Of a DNA stretch of 64,000 nt, positions 53,899 through 62,845 are shown one piece after another. The notes beneath the pieces were generated by a model that did not search any database, was not told the DNA's origin, and worked only from the letters and a program-made list of their open reading frames with translations. Each line of letters starts with the position of its first letter. Within the stretch, counting starts at the first letter, position 1. Origin of the DNA: Bordetella parapertussis (lineage in GTDB: Bacteria; Pseudomonadota; Gammaproteobacteria; Burkholderiales; Burkholderiaceae_C); assembly GCA_945901125.1 (NCBI GenBank), contig CAMDKD010000006.1, positions 1 through 64,000 on the forward strand, given 5' to 3'. The translations under genes were made by a program, and so were the position numbers.

Positions 53899-56202
53899 AT
53901 GAAATCCAAATTCTTTTTTAAGCTTTTCTCGTGCTGTCAAGCCCTGGTGTTCACCGTTTTTTTGTCTCAGGCAGCCCAGGCGGTAGAACCCTTTGTGGTC
54001 AAAGATATCCGCATGGAAGGTTTGCAAAGGGTGGAGCCTGGAAATGTGCTGGCAACCTTGCCGTTTAAAGTGGGTGAAAACTACTCGGATGACAAAGCAA
54101 CCTTGGCTATCCGGAATTTATTTGCTTTGGGTTTGTTCAAAGATGTGCGAATCGAAGTCAAAGATGACGTGGTGACTGTGGTGGTGGAAGAACGGCCGCT
54201 TATTTCTGCCATTAACTTCACCGGTATCAAGGAGTTCGACAAAGAGACATTGAAAAAAGCGCTCAAGGACATCGGTTTGTCTGATGGCCGTCCATTCGAT
54301 AAAGCGCTTTCCGACCGGGCTGAACAGGAGTTAAAGCGCCAGTACATCAATCGCAGCTTATATGGTGCCGAGATTGTCACCACAGTCGCGCCGGCAGAGC
54401 GCAACAAGGTCAACTTGAACTTCACCGTTATCGAAGGGGATGTTTCAAAAATCAAGGAATACAAAATCATCGGTAACAAAGCATTTGATCTTGCTGCAAT
54501 CAAGGATCAACTTGATTTGTCCGAACCGAATTACATGTCCTGGTACACCAAATCAGACCGGTATTCACAGGCCAAGTTGAATGCCGATCTGGAGAATTTA
54601 AGATCCTTTTATTTGTCTCGTGGTTATCTTGAGTTCAGAGTTGAATCTACCCAGGTTGCTATTTCCCCGAACAAGCAAGATATTACTATTACCGTCAACA
54701 TTTATGAGGGTGCGCGCTTCGTGGTCAGCGAAGTTGCTCTGGAAGGTTTTTATCTGGGCCGTGACAATGAGTTTAAGTCGCTGGTTACCATCAAACCGGG
54801 CTTGGCCTATAACGTCACTGACGTGGTCGACACCAGCAAAGCTTTTGCTGATTATTTCGGCAACTTCGGCTTTGCCTTTGCCAGAGTTGAACAGCGCACT
54901 GAAATTGACCGTCAAACCAGCCAGGTCAAAATTATTTTGCAGGCAGATCCCTCGAGACGTGCTTATGTCCGGCGGATCAATATTGCAGGTAACGAGCGCA
55001 CCAGGGACGAAATCATCCGCCGGGAATTCAGGCAAATGGAATCCTCCTGGTATGACGGTCAGCGTATACGAGCATCCCGTGACAGGGTGGACCGCTTAGG
55101 CTTTTTCACCGAAGTCAGCATTGATACCCAGGAAGTTCCGGATAATCCGGACCAGGTTGACATCAATTTAAAAGTCACCGAAAAACCCACTAACTCTTTG
55201 TCCCTTGGTGTTGGATTTTCTTCATCTGAAAATGCCTTCTTATCCTTTGGTTTGAATCAGGATAATTTCTTCGGCACTGGCAATTCAGTGGGTGTCCAAA
55301 TCAATACCAGTCAATACAACAAAATTTATTCCGTGCACACGACTGATCCTTATTTCACTGAGGACGGGGTGTCGCGAACCTTTAATCTTTTCAGTAAAAA
55401 CTCTAGACCTTACTCGACTTCCACCAACTACTACAACATCAACTCTTCAGGTGTGGGCCTGAGTTTCGGCGTTCCTATTGCTGAAACAGATACTATTTAT
55501 GTCGGTGCGGCTTATGACAGCACAACCATTTCAAGCGGATCAAATCTTCCAAATGCTTACACCAGTTATGCTGACGATCCCATCACCTCTGTCCCTTTAA
55601 CTTTAGGCTGGGCCCGGGACAGTCGTGACAGTATGCTGGCTCCTAGCAAGGGCAAATTCATGCGTTTGAATTCAGAGCTTGGTTTGATGGGTGACACCCG
55701 TTATTACAAAAACTCAGGGCAATACCAGCAATATTGGCCGCTTGGCCGTAAATACACCTTTGCACTCAACGCAGAACTCGGTCTAGGCGGCAGTTTTGCC
55801 GGCCATGATTACCCCGTTTTCAAGAACTTTTATTCTGGCGGTTTGGGGTCTGTGCGAGGGTTTCAGCAGAACTCTTTGCAGACAGACACTACCTACAGCC
55901 GTTACGAAGGCGATTACTCCACTGGCGGATCTAAGAAAATCCTGCTCAATACCGAATTCCTGATGCCTTTTCCCGGCGTTGGTACCGATAAAACGCTCCG
56001 GCTTTACACTTTTCTTGATGTAGGGAATATCTATACTGCAGACGAATCCATTGATCTGGGCCAGTTGCGAAGCTCTACCGGCTTGGGTTTGAGTTGGATT
56101 TCTCCGGTTGGCCCTTTGCGGCTGGCCGTAGCAAAACCCCTCAAGAAATTCGATAACGATAGAATACAGAGCTTTCAATTCCAGATCGGGACTTCATTCT
56201 GA
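53899..56202 (+). CDS. bamA: Outer membrane protein assembly factor BamA
   Basis: 767 residues. A signal peptide ends near AAQAVEP. Five POTRA domains follow (to about 430), then a 16-stranded barrel with the lid-loop motif VRGF in GLGSVRGFQQN and a terminal Phe (QIGTSF). It folds and inserts outer-membrane proteins. skp follows with its start sharing the last base of the bamA stop. The 213 bases before it hold no gene, no rseP remnant and no strong sigma-E promoter. Confidence 0.97.
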   Translation: MKSKFFFKLFSCCQALVFTVFLSQAAQAVEPFVVKDIRMEGLQRVEPGNVLATLPFKVGENYSDDKATLAIRNLFALGLFKDVRIEVKDDVVTVVVEERPLISAINFTGIKEFDKETLKKALKDIGLSDGRPFDKALSDRAEQELKRQYINRSLYGAEIVTTVAPAERNKVNLNFTVIEGDVSKIKEYKIIGNKAFDLAAIKDQLDLSEPNYMSWYTKSDRYSQAKLNADLENLRSFYLSRGYLEFRVESTQVAISPNKQDITITVNIYEGARFVVSEVALEGFYLGRDNEFKSLVTIKPGLAYNVTDVVDTSKAFADYFGNFGFAFARVEQRTEIDRQTSQVKIILQADPSRRAYVRRINIAGNERTRDEIIRREFRQMESSWYDGQRIRASRDRVDRLGFFTEVSIDTQEVPDNPDQVDINLKVTEKPTNSLSLGVGFSSSENAFLSFGLNQDNFFGTGNSVGVQINTSQYNKIYSVHTTDPYFTEDGVSRTFNLFSKNSRPYSTSTNYYNINSSGVGLSFGVPIAETDTIYVGAAYDSTTISSGSNLPNAYTSYADDPITSVPLTLGWARDSRDSMLAPSKGKFMRLNSELGLMGDTRYYKNSGQYQQYWPLGRKYTFALNAELGLGGSFAGHDYPVFKNFYSGGLGSVRGFQQNSLQTDTTYSRYEGDYSTGGSKKILLNTEFLMPFPGVGTDKTLRLYTFLDVGNIYTADESIDLGQLRSSTGLGLSWISPVGPLRLAVAKPLKKFDNDRIQSFQFQIGTSF

Positions 56203-56708
56203 TGAAAACTAAACTTACACGTTCATTGTTGCTGGTCTGCCTGGGCTTGGCAGGCTTGACTATCCATGCCGAAGAATTTCGCATTGGTTTCATAAACACC
56301 GATCGGATTTTCAAGGAATCGAGCACAGCCAAAGTGGCTCAAACCAAGTTGGAACAAGAGTTTTCCAAGCGTGAAAAAGAGTTGATGGAGTTGGGTAACG
56401 GCTTGAAATCAAATTCTGAAAAGCTTGAGCGCGACTCGCCGACCTTATCTGATTCCCAGCGCACCACCAGACAAAGACAATTGTCTGACCAGGACCGTGA
56501 ATTCCAGCGCAAGCGTCGCGAATTTCAGGAAGACTTGAACGCCAGGAAAAATGAAGAGTTGCAGCAGGTTCTGGAAAAGGCCAATAAAGTGGTCAAGCAA
56601 ATTGCTGAAGCGGAAAAATACGACGTGATACTTCAAGAAGCTGTTTATATCAGCCCCAAGCATGACATCACCGACAAGGTGATCAAAGTCATCAACAGCG
56701 GCAAGTGA
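56202..56708 (+). CDS. skp: Periplasmic chaperone Skp (OmpH)
   Basis: 168 residues. The signal peptide ends near IHAEE. The mature body begins FRIGFINTDRIFKESS and then forms a long charged coiled coil with many Glu, Lys, Arg and Gln (about 45-125), the jellyfish arms of the trimer. It escorts unfolded outer-membrane proteins to BamA, encoded just upstream. Confidence 0.93.
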   Translation: MKTKLTRSLLLVCLGLAGLTIHAEEFRIGFINTDRIFKESSTAKVAQTKLEQEFSKREKELMELGNGLKSNSEKLERDSPTLSDSQRTTRQRQLSDQDREFQRKRREFQEDLNARKNEELQQVLEKANKVVKQIAEAEKYDVILQEAVYISPKHDITDKVIKVINSGK

Positions 56709-56712
56709 TGGT

Positions 56713-57702
56713 GTGGTGTCCCTTGCATTAGGGTTCATCGTAGAGCAACTCGGCGGTATCTTGCATGGATCGCCGGACACTGTTATCAGCGGGTTGGCAC
56801 CTTTGGCTACTGCAGGTAGTAGCGACTTATCCTTTCTCAGCCACCCGAAATACATCTCACAACTTAGCAACACCAAAGCCGCCTGCGTCATCGTCGGGCA
56901 GGCGCATGCGACATCCGCTATTGAACGCGGCTGCTCATTGGTTGTCGACAATCCTTATCTGTACTGGGCTGGATTGACGCAGTTATGGCGTCAACATGTA
57001 GTTCCAGACAAGGTGTCTCTATTGATTCACCCGTCAGCAGTTGTTTCAGAAACTGCCGTCATACACCCGACGGCCCGCATCGGCCCGCTGTGCGTGGTGG
57101 AAGACGGCGTATCCATAGGCGCGGGCAGTTGGCTTAAATCCAGGATTACCGTTTCCGCCGGGTGTGTCATTGGTGAAAACTGCATTCTTCATGCAGGCGT
57201 GGTGATCGGTGCCGATGGTTTCGGCTTTGCGCTTGACCAGGGGCAATGGATAAAGATAGAGCAATTCGGCGGCGTATTGATTGGTAACGATGTGGAAATC
57301 GGGGCGAACACATGTGTTGACCGTGGTGCCATTGAAGACACGGTGATTGAAGACGGTGTCAAGCTGGATAACCTGATTCAGATCGGACACAATGTTCACA
57401 TAGGCAAGCACACGGCCATGGCCGGTTGTGTCGGGGTGGCCGGCAGCGCCAGAATCGGCGCGCATTGCACCGTGGGCGGTGGCGCCGTCATCCTCGGCCA
57501 TTTGGAGCTGGCCGACCATGTGCATGTGTCTGCCGCCTCTGTGGTCAGCCATTCCTTGCTCAAACCCGGGACTTACAGCGGTGTCTTCCCGATAGACGAA
57601 AATGCAGCCTGGCAGAAGAATGCTGCCAGTTTGCGGCAACTCAATGCTTTGCGCGAACGCATACGCCGGTTAGAAAATAATTTCAATACATCAGGGCCAT
57701 GA
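56713..57702 (+). CDS. lpxD: UDP-3-O-acylglucosamine N-acyltransferase
   Basis: 329 residues. The N-terminal uridine-binding domain includes LSFLSHPKYISQL. The left-handed beta helix follows with hexapeptide repeats and catalytic His in DNLIQIGHNVHIGKHTAM. It adds the N-linked hydroxyacyl chain in lipid A synthesis. The start is GTG 56713, with GTG 56716 also possible. Its stop overlaps the fabZ start by four bases. Confidence 0.95.
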   Translation: MVSLALGFIVEQLGGILHGSPDTVISGLAPLATAGSSDLSFLSHPKYISQLSNTKAACVIVGQAHATSAIERGCSLVVDNPYLYWAGLTQLWRQHVVPDKVSLLIHPSAVVSETAVIHPTARIGPLCVVEDGVSIGAGSWLKSRITVSAGCVIGENCILHAGVVIGADGFGFALDQGQWIKIEQFGGVLIGNDVEIGANTCVDRGAIEDTVIEDGVKLDNLIQIGHNVHIGKHTAMAGCVGVAGSARIGAHCTVGGGAVILGHLELADHVHVSAASVVSHSLLKPGTYSGVFPIDENAAWQKNAASLRQLNALRERIRRLENNFNTSGP

Positions 57703-58142
57703 TCATGGATATCCATCAAATTTTAAAAATGTTGCCGCACCGCTACCCGTTTTTGCTGGTGGATCGTGTGTTGCAATTAGACAAGGGAAAATCCATAGTT
57801 GCCTTGAAAAATGTCACCATCAATGAGCCTTTTTTCAACGGCCATTTCCCGCATCGCCCGGTCATGCCAGGCGTGTTGATGCTCGAGGCGCTGGCGCAGG
57901 CTGCTGCTTTGCTGTCTTTTCACACCATGGATGTGGTGCCGGATGAAAACACCATTTATTACTTTGCCGGCATTGATGGCGCGCGTTTCAAGCGCCCGGT
58001 CGAACCCGGTGACGCTTTGACCTTGATGGTTGAACTCGATCGCATGAAAGCCGGTATCTTCAAATTCAAAGCCAAAGCCATGGTGGGTGCGGAACTGGCG
58101 GTTGAGGCCGAGTTGATGTGCACCATGCGCCGTATTGACTGA
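57699..58142 (+). CDS. fabZ: 3-hydroxyacyl-ACP dehydratase FabZ
   Basis: 147 residues of the hot-dog fold. The active-site stretch is GHFPHRPVMPGVLMLEALAQ with catalytic His and Glu. It dehydrates hydroxyacyl-ACP in fatty acid elongation and competes with LpxA/LpxD for substrate, as its position among the lpx genes implies. ATG 57705 is an alternative start two codons in. Confidence 0.96.
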   Translation: MIMDIHQILKMLPHRYPFLLVDRVLQLDKGKSIVALKNVTINEPFFNGHFPHRPVMPGVLMLEALAQAAALLSFHTMDVVPDENTIYYFAGIDGARFKRPVEPGDALTLMVELDRMKAGIFKFKAKAMVGAELAVEAELMCTMRRID

Positions 58143-58149
58143 CTTGCCC

Positions 58150-58944
58150 ATGGCTCAGATACACCCGACTGCTCTGGTAGACCCGGCAGCGCAAATTCAC
58201 GAATCAGTCTCGATTGGTGCTTACAGCATCATCGGTCCCCATGTCCGCATCGGTGCGGGCACCACCGTGGCTTCACATTGCGTCATAGAGGGCAGAACCA
58301 CCATAGGCGAAGATAACCGTATTTTTCAATTCAATTCACTCGGTGCGGTGCCGCAAGACAAAAAATACGCCGGTGAACCCTGTGAACTTGTGATCGGCGA
58401 CCGCAACACTATTCGTGAATTCTGTACTTTCAATATCGGTACCGCCCATGACCAGGGTGTGACGCGGGTCGGCCATGACAACTGGTTGATGGCATATGTA
58501 CACCTGGCCCATGATTGTCAGGTAGGTAACCACACCATCTTCGCCAACAGCACCCAGTTGGCCGGACATGTCCATGTCGGGGACTGGGCGATTCTGGGTG
58601 GCTTCACGGTGGTACATCAATTTTGTCGTCTTGGGGCGCACAGTTTCACTGCCATGAATTCCTTGTTATTTGCAGACCTTCCCCCGTTTGCCATGTGCCA
58701 GGGGCAACCGGCGCAGGTGCGCTCTATGAACTATGAAGGCATGAAGCGCAGGGGTTTTTCTGCTTCGCAGATTCAAGCGGTCAAGCAGATGCACAAAGCG
58801 CTTTACCGGCAAGACCTGAGCCTGCAAGCCGCGCTTGAGCAAATTCAGGCCATGCCTGAAACGGACGCAAGCATTACTGACGTGGTCGACATGATGTCAA
58901 TCTTTCTGGCGCAGGTGTCGGCCAACCGCGGCATCATCCGTTGA
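58150..58944 (+). CDS. lpxA: UDP-N-acetylglucosamine acyltransferase
   Basis: 264 residues. Left-handed beta-helix hexapeptide repeats start at IHPTALVDPAAQIHESV and include the catalytic His region YVHLAHDCQVGNH. The C-terminal helical domain begins near YEGMKRRGFSASQIQAV. It starts lipid A synthesis from UDP-GlcNAc and hydroxyacyl-ACP. ATG 58150 follows the fabZ stop; an upstream in-frame TTG at 58135 overlaps fabZ. Confidence 0.96.
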   Translation: MAQIHPTALVDPAAQIHESVSIGAYSIIGPHVRIGAGTTVASHCVIEGRTTIGEDNRIFQFNSLGAVPQDKKYAGEPCELVIGDRNTIREFCTFNIGTAHDQGVTRVGHDNWLMAYVHLAHDCQVGNHTIFANSTQLAGHVHVGDWAILGGFTVVHQFCRLGAHSFTAMNSLLFADLPPFAMCQGQPAQVRSMNYEGMKRRGFSASQIQAVKQMHKALYRQDLSLQAALEQIQAMPETDASITDVVDMMSIFLAQVSANRGIIR

Positions 58945-58961
58945 ACCCTGCCGGACCAACC

Positions 58962-60110
58962 ATGACCGACATACCTGCGCTCGAGATAGCCATGGTCGCC
59001 GGCGAAACCTCAGGCGACTTGCTGGCCTCGCTGGTCATTCCTGGCTTGCAACAACGCTGGCCGTCCTTGCGCATGACAGGTATCGGCGGACCGCGCATGC
59101 AGCAATCCGGGTTTGTTTCCTGGTGGCCGATGGAGAAGTTATCGGTGCGCGGTTATGTGGAAGTGCTTAAGCATTACCGCGAAATCGTAGCCATCAGGCG
59201 GCAGCTCAAAACCCGTTTGTTAGACACCAGGCCGGATATATTCATCGGCATTGACGCGCCGGATTTCAACCTGGATCTGGCCCGTGACCTGCGGCAAGCG
59301 GGATTGAAAACCGTGCAATTTGTCTGTCCCTCGGTGTGGGCTTGGCGCGCAAAGCGTCTGCAAAAAATACGCGACAGCGTGGATCACGTGCTGTGTATTT
59401 TTCCTTTTGAACCCGATTTGTTGTCCCGGCACGGTATTGCCGCCACCTTTGTCGGCCATCCTTTGGCGAATTTGATTCCCGAGCAGGCGGACAAGGCTGC
59501 GGCCAGAACTCAGCTGGATTTGCCGCCGCAGGCGAGGGTGCTGGCAGTGCTTCCCGGCAGCCGCAAAGACGAGATCAAACATTTGTTGCCCCGTTTTTTA
59601 GCCGCTGTTGAATTGCTTCGCCAACAGCAGCCTGATGTGCTGGCTGTGTTGCCTGTGGCACCCGGTATGACCGGTTTGGTCAATGACATCGCCCGGCAAT
59701 TTCCCGGTGCCCGTCATTTGAAAATCATCCAAGGCCAAAGCCATGCGGTGATGGCTGCTGCTGATGTCGCTATGGTGGCCAGCGGGACGGCAACGCTGGA
59801 AGCCGCGTTGTTCAAATGCCCCATGGTGATTGCCTACGCCATGCCCTGGTTAAGCTGGCAAATCATTGAACGCAAACGCTTGCAACCCTGGGTCGGGTTG
59901 CCGAATATTTTGTGTCAGGATTTTGTGGTGCCCGAGTTGTTGCAATCTCAAGCCACACCTGTGGCGCTGGCCCGCTGCGTGACGGATTGGTTAGAGCAAC
60001 CGGCCCGTGTGCAGGCGTTGCAACAAACTTTTTCCCGCTTGCACCAATCTTTGCGTGCTGACACGCCCAAGGTAGCCACAGATGCGATCGCGCAAATCCT
60101 CCAAGCCTGA
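58962..60110 (+). CDS. lpxB: Lipid-A-disaccharide synthase
   Basis: 382 residues of the GT19 family. Motifs are MVAGETSGDLLAS near the N-terminus, FIGIDAPDFNLDLA, FVCPSVWAWRAKR, and FVGHPLANLIP, with SGTATLEAAL in the C-terminal half. It joins UDP-diacylglucosamine with lipid X. ATG 58962 is chosen over a TTG at 58941 that overlaps lpxA. The 3' end overlaps rnhB by 29 bases. Confidence 0.96.
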   Translation: MTDIPALEIAMVAGETSGDLLASLVIPGLQQRWPSLRMTGIGGPRMQQSGFVSWWPMEKLSVRGYVEVLKHYREIVAIRRQLKTRLLDTRPDIFIGIDAPDFNLDLARDLRQAGLKTVQFVCPSVWAWRAKRLQKIRDSVDHVLCIFPFEPDLLSRHGIAATFVGHPLANLIPEQADKAAARTQLDLPPQARVLAVLPGSRKDEIKHLLPRFLAAVELLRQQQPDVLAVLPVAPGMTGLVNDIARQFPGARHLKIIQGQSHAVMAAADVAMVASGTATLEAALFKCPMVIAYAMPWLSWQIIERKRLQPWVGLPNILCQDFVVPELLQSQATPVALARCVTDWLEQPARVQALQQTFSRLHQSLRADTPKVATDAIAQILQA

Positions 60111-60732
60111 GCAGGTCAAGCTCAACTGGGACCATGGCCCGGTCTTGATTGCCGGCGTGGATGAGGCCGGGCGCGGCCCTCTGGCCGGTCCGGTGTTTGC
60201 AGCGGCCGTCATGCTCGACGATCTGGCACCGGTGCGCGGATTGGCTGATTCGAAAACGCTCAGCCCTGCTAAGCGGGAAAAACTCTATGACCAGATCCGT
60301 GCAAATGCCTTGTGTTTTTGCGTGGCTCAGGCATCGGTAGAGGAAATCGATCAGCACAATATTTTGCAGGCCACCATGTTGGCCATGCAGCGGGCGGTCA
60401 AGGGTTTGCGTTTGAAACCCCGCAAGGTGCTGGTCGATGGAAACCGCTTGCCGGTGCTGGATATGCTGGCAGAAGCCATTGTCAAAGGCGACAGCAAGGT
60501 GGCCGCCATATCAGCTGCCTCTATCCTCGCCAAGGTAGAGCGCGACCGCTGGTGTTGCACCATTGATGCGGACTTTCCTGCTTATGGTTTTGCCAGACAC
60601 AAAGGCTATGGCACCGCTGAGCACCTGAAGGCTTTGAAAACTTTGGGTCCAACCATCTGGCACCGGCGCAGTTTTGCACCGGTGGCGGCCATGCTGGGTG
60701 ACACCGGCGGGGGCAAAACACATGGCGCTTAA
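60082..60732 (+). CDS. rnhB: Ribonuclease HII
   Basis: 216 residues. The catalytic Asp-Glu motif is AGVDEAGRGPLAGPV near residue 25. VDGN and SILAKVERDRW with GFARHKGYGTAEHL complete the signature. It cuts RNA-DNA hybrids and misincorporated ribonucleotides. ATG 60082 lies within the lpxB end; the first 20 residues are not conserved, so a later start is possible. Confidence 0.95.
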   Translation: MRSRKSSKPEQVKLNWDHGPVLIAGVDEAGRGPLAGPVFAAAVMLDDLAPVRGLADSKTLSPAKREKLYDQIRANALCFCVAQASVEEIDQHNILQATMLAMQRAVKGLRLKPRKVLVDGNRLPVLDMLAEAIVKGDSKVAAISAASILAKVERDRWCCTIDADFPAYGFARHKGYGTAEHLKALKTLGPTIWHRRSFAPVAAMLGDTGGGKTHGA

Positions 60733-61501
60733 ATCCATCAGCTCCAAAGACAATCCGCTGTTCAAGCAATTGAAAGCCCTGGCGAATGACAACACCGCCT
60801 ACCGCAGCAGCAGGCAAGTCTGGCTGGAAGGTGAGCATTTGTGCCAGGCCGCGTTTGACAGCGGGCTGCGCTTTAGCCAATTGGTATTGCTCGATTCGGT
60901 GCAGGCTGACAGTCTTGCCCACTGGGCGGCACGTTGCGACACGGTATTGCAACTCTCCGCGAGCTTGATGTCGGCACTGAGTTCTTTGCCGTCCCCCTCC
61001 TGGATAGGCGGGGTGGTGGAACTGCCGCAAACCCATGCCATGAATTCTCTGGCGTCTGTGGTGGTGCTCGATCAAGTGCAGGATCCCGGCAATGCCGGCG
61101 CTATCTTGCGTTGTGCCGCAGCCTTTGGTTTCAAGCAGGTCAGCACCACCCCGGGCTCGGTGGCTTTGTGGTCTGCCAAAGTGGTGCGGTCTGCGATGGG
61201 CGCGCATTTCGGTTTGCAGTTGAACGAGTCTTTGGACGTGGCCGACATCTTGGAACTCAATACGCCGGTCTTGCTGACTGATGTTCACCAGGGCACTTAC
61301 TTGCATGAGCTGATGGCGGACAAAAAATTACCCTGGCCTTGCATTTGGGTGTTCGGTCACGAAGGCCAAGGCGTCAGTCTCAACTGGCCGGATGACAAGG
61401 TGCAGCGCGTCAGAATTGCTCAGCCGGGAGGGCAGGAGTCTTTGAATGTGGCTGCGGCTGCGGCCATTTGTTTGCACGCCAGTGCCTGTCAACGTGTATA
61501 G
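60722..61501 (+). CDS. TrmH/SpoU-family RNA 2'-O-methyltransferase
   Basis: 259 residues. An N-terminal substrate-binding part (ISSKDNPLFKQLKAL) is followed by the SPOUT domain with VVLDQVQDPGNAGAILRCAAAFG, VFGHEGQGVS and the knotted C-terminal QPGGQESLNVAAAAAICL. These are the three SpoU motifs. It should methylate a ribose in rRNA or tRNA; the target is not clear, and RlmB identity is not certain. It overlaps rnhB by 11 bases. Confidence 0.9.
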   Translation: MALKSISSKDNPLFKQLKALANDNTAYRSSRQVWLEGEHLCQAAFDSGLRFSQLVLLDSVQADSLAHWAARCDTVLQLSASLMSALSSLPSPSWIGGVVELPQTHAMNSLASVVVLDQVQDPGNAGAILRCAAAFGFKQVSTTPGSVALWSAKVVRSAMGAHFGLQLNESLDVADILELNTPVLLTDVHQGTYLHELMADKKLPWPCIWVFGHEGQGVSLNWPDDKVQRVRIAQPGGQESLNVAAAAAICLHASACQRV

Positions 61502-61548
61502 AAGTGTTAGCAGACGATTGCACCGGTCGTAGCGATGAGGCGCAGGCA

Positions 61549-61554
61549 TATAAT
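61549..61554 (+). promoter_or_regulatory. Candidate -10 element for carAB
   Basis: TATAAT is a perfect -10 hexamer in the 171-base gap before carA. No convincing -35 element lies 16-18 bases upstream. The rest of the gap shows no other gene. Confidence 0.35.
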
Positions 61555-61672
61555 GCGTGACTTCTATATCAACCGCACGCCCTTCGCTCGAAAAAAAGCC
61601 AATCCCCTTGTATAGCAGCCAAAGAGAAGGCCTCTCTTGCACCTGGGGCGTCACCGAATCTCGGAGATCTGA

Positions 61673-62845
61673 GTGCTTTTGACTCTTCAGGGAAATCGTC
61701 CTCCCGCTATTTTGGCGCTATCTGACGGCACGGTCTTCATGGGGCAATCCATCGGTCATGATGGTCACACTGTCGGCGAAGTTGTTTTCAATACTTCCAT
61801 GACCGGGTATCAGGAAATTCTGACCGACCCGAGTTACTGCCAGCAATTGGTCACCTTGACTTATTCGCACATTGGCAATTACGGTGTGAACAGTGAGGAC
61901 AACGAAGCCGACCGCATTCATGCCGCCGGACTGATCATCAAGAATTTACCTTTGATGCATTCCAACTTCCGCGCCGACAGTGATTTGACGCATTTCCTCA
62001 AAGCCCAAGGAACCGTGGCGATTGCAGACATAGACACCCGTATGCTGACCCGGCATTTGCGCGAAAGGGGCGCGCAGAACGGCGCCATCGTGGCCTACCC
62101 TGCCAAGCATGTCATCACGTCAGAGGACATGGCTCAGGCTGTTGCCCTGGCTAAGCAAGCCCCGGCCATGAACGGACTGGATCTCGCGTCCAAGGTCAGT
62201 GTTGCAACAGCCTATCCCTGGCATGAAACCGAATGGCAACTGGGTGAGGGCTACCGCAAGCTGGAAAAAGCCAGTTACCGTGTGGTGGCCTTCGACTTCG
62301 GTGTCAAAAGAAATATTTTGCGCATGCTGGCGCAACGCGGTTGCGAGGTCACCGTGGTTCCCGCCACAACATCAGCACAACAAGTGTTGCAAATGAAGCC
62401 TGATGGCGTGTTTCTTTCCAACGGCCCGGGAGACCCCGGTCCTTGCACCTATGCGATTGAGGCCACGCAAACTCTGCTGGCCGAAAAAATCCCTTTGTTC
62501 GGTATTTGTCTGGGGCACCAGATACTGGCGCTGGCCTGCGGCGCCAGCACCTACAAAATGAAATTCGGCCATCACGGCGCCAACCACCCGGTCAAGGATT
62601 TGCAGACCTCCCGCGTGTCCATCACCAGCCAGAACCACGGTTTTGCGGTAGATGAAAAAACACTGCCTGCGCATGTACGCGCCACCCACGTCAGTTTGTT
62701 TGACGGCAGTTTGCAAGGACTGGAATTGACGGATCAAGCCGCATTCAGCTTCCAGGGGCATCCGGAGGCTTCACCCGGCCCGCATGACATCGGTTATTTG
62801 TTTGACCGCTTTATTCACTCAATGGCGGTTTCTCAGCATGGCTAA
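61673..62845 (+). CDS. carA: Carbamoyl-phosphate synthase small subunit
   Basis: 390 residues. The N-terminal domain includes GEVVFNTSMTGYQEILTDPSY. The class I glutaminase domain has the catalytic Cys in LFGICLGHQ and the His/Glu pair in FQGHPEASPGP. It supplies ammonia to CarB for arginine and pyrimidine synthesis. The start is GTG 61673 with CGGAG upstream. It overlaps carB by eight bases. Confidence 0.97.
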   Translation: MLLTLQGNRPPAILALSDGTVFMGQSIGHDGHTVGEVVFNTSMTGYQEILTDPSYCQQLVTLTYSHIGNYGVNSEDNEADRIHAAGLIIKNLPLMHSNFRADSDLTHFLKAQGTVAIADIDTRMLTRHLRERGAQNGAIVAYPAKHVITSEDMAQAVALAKQAPAMNGLDLASKVSVATAYPWHETEWQLGEGYRKLEKASYRVVAFDFGVKRNILRMLAQRGCEVTVVPATTSAQQVLQMKPDGVFLSNGPGDPGPCTYAIEATQTLLAEKIPLFGICLGHQILALACGASTYKMKFGHHGANHPVKDLQTSRVSITSQNHGFAVDEKTLPAHVRATHVSLFDGSLQGLELTDQAAFSFQGHPEASPGPHDIGYLFDRFIHSMAVSQHG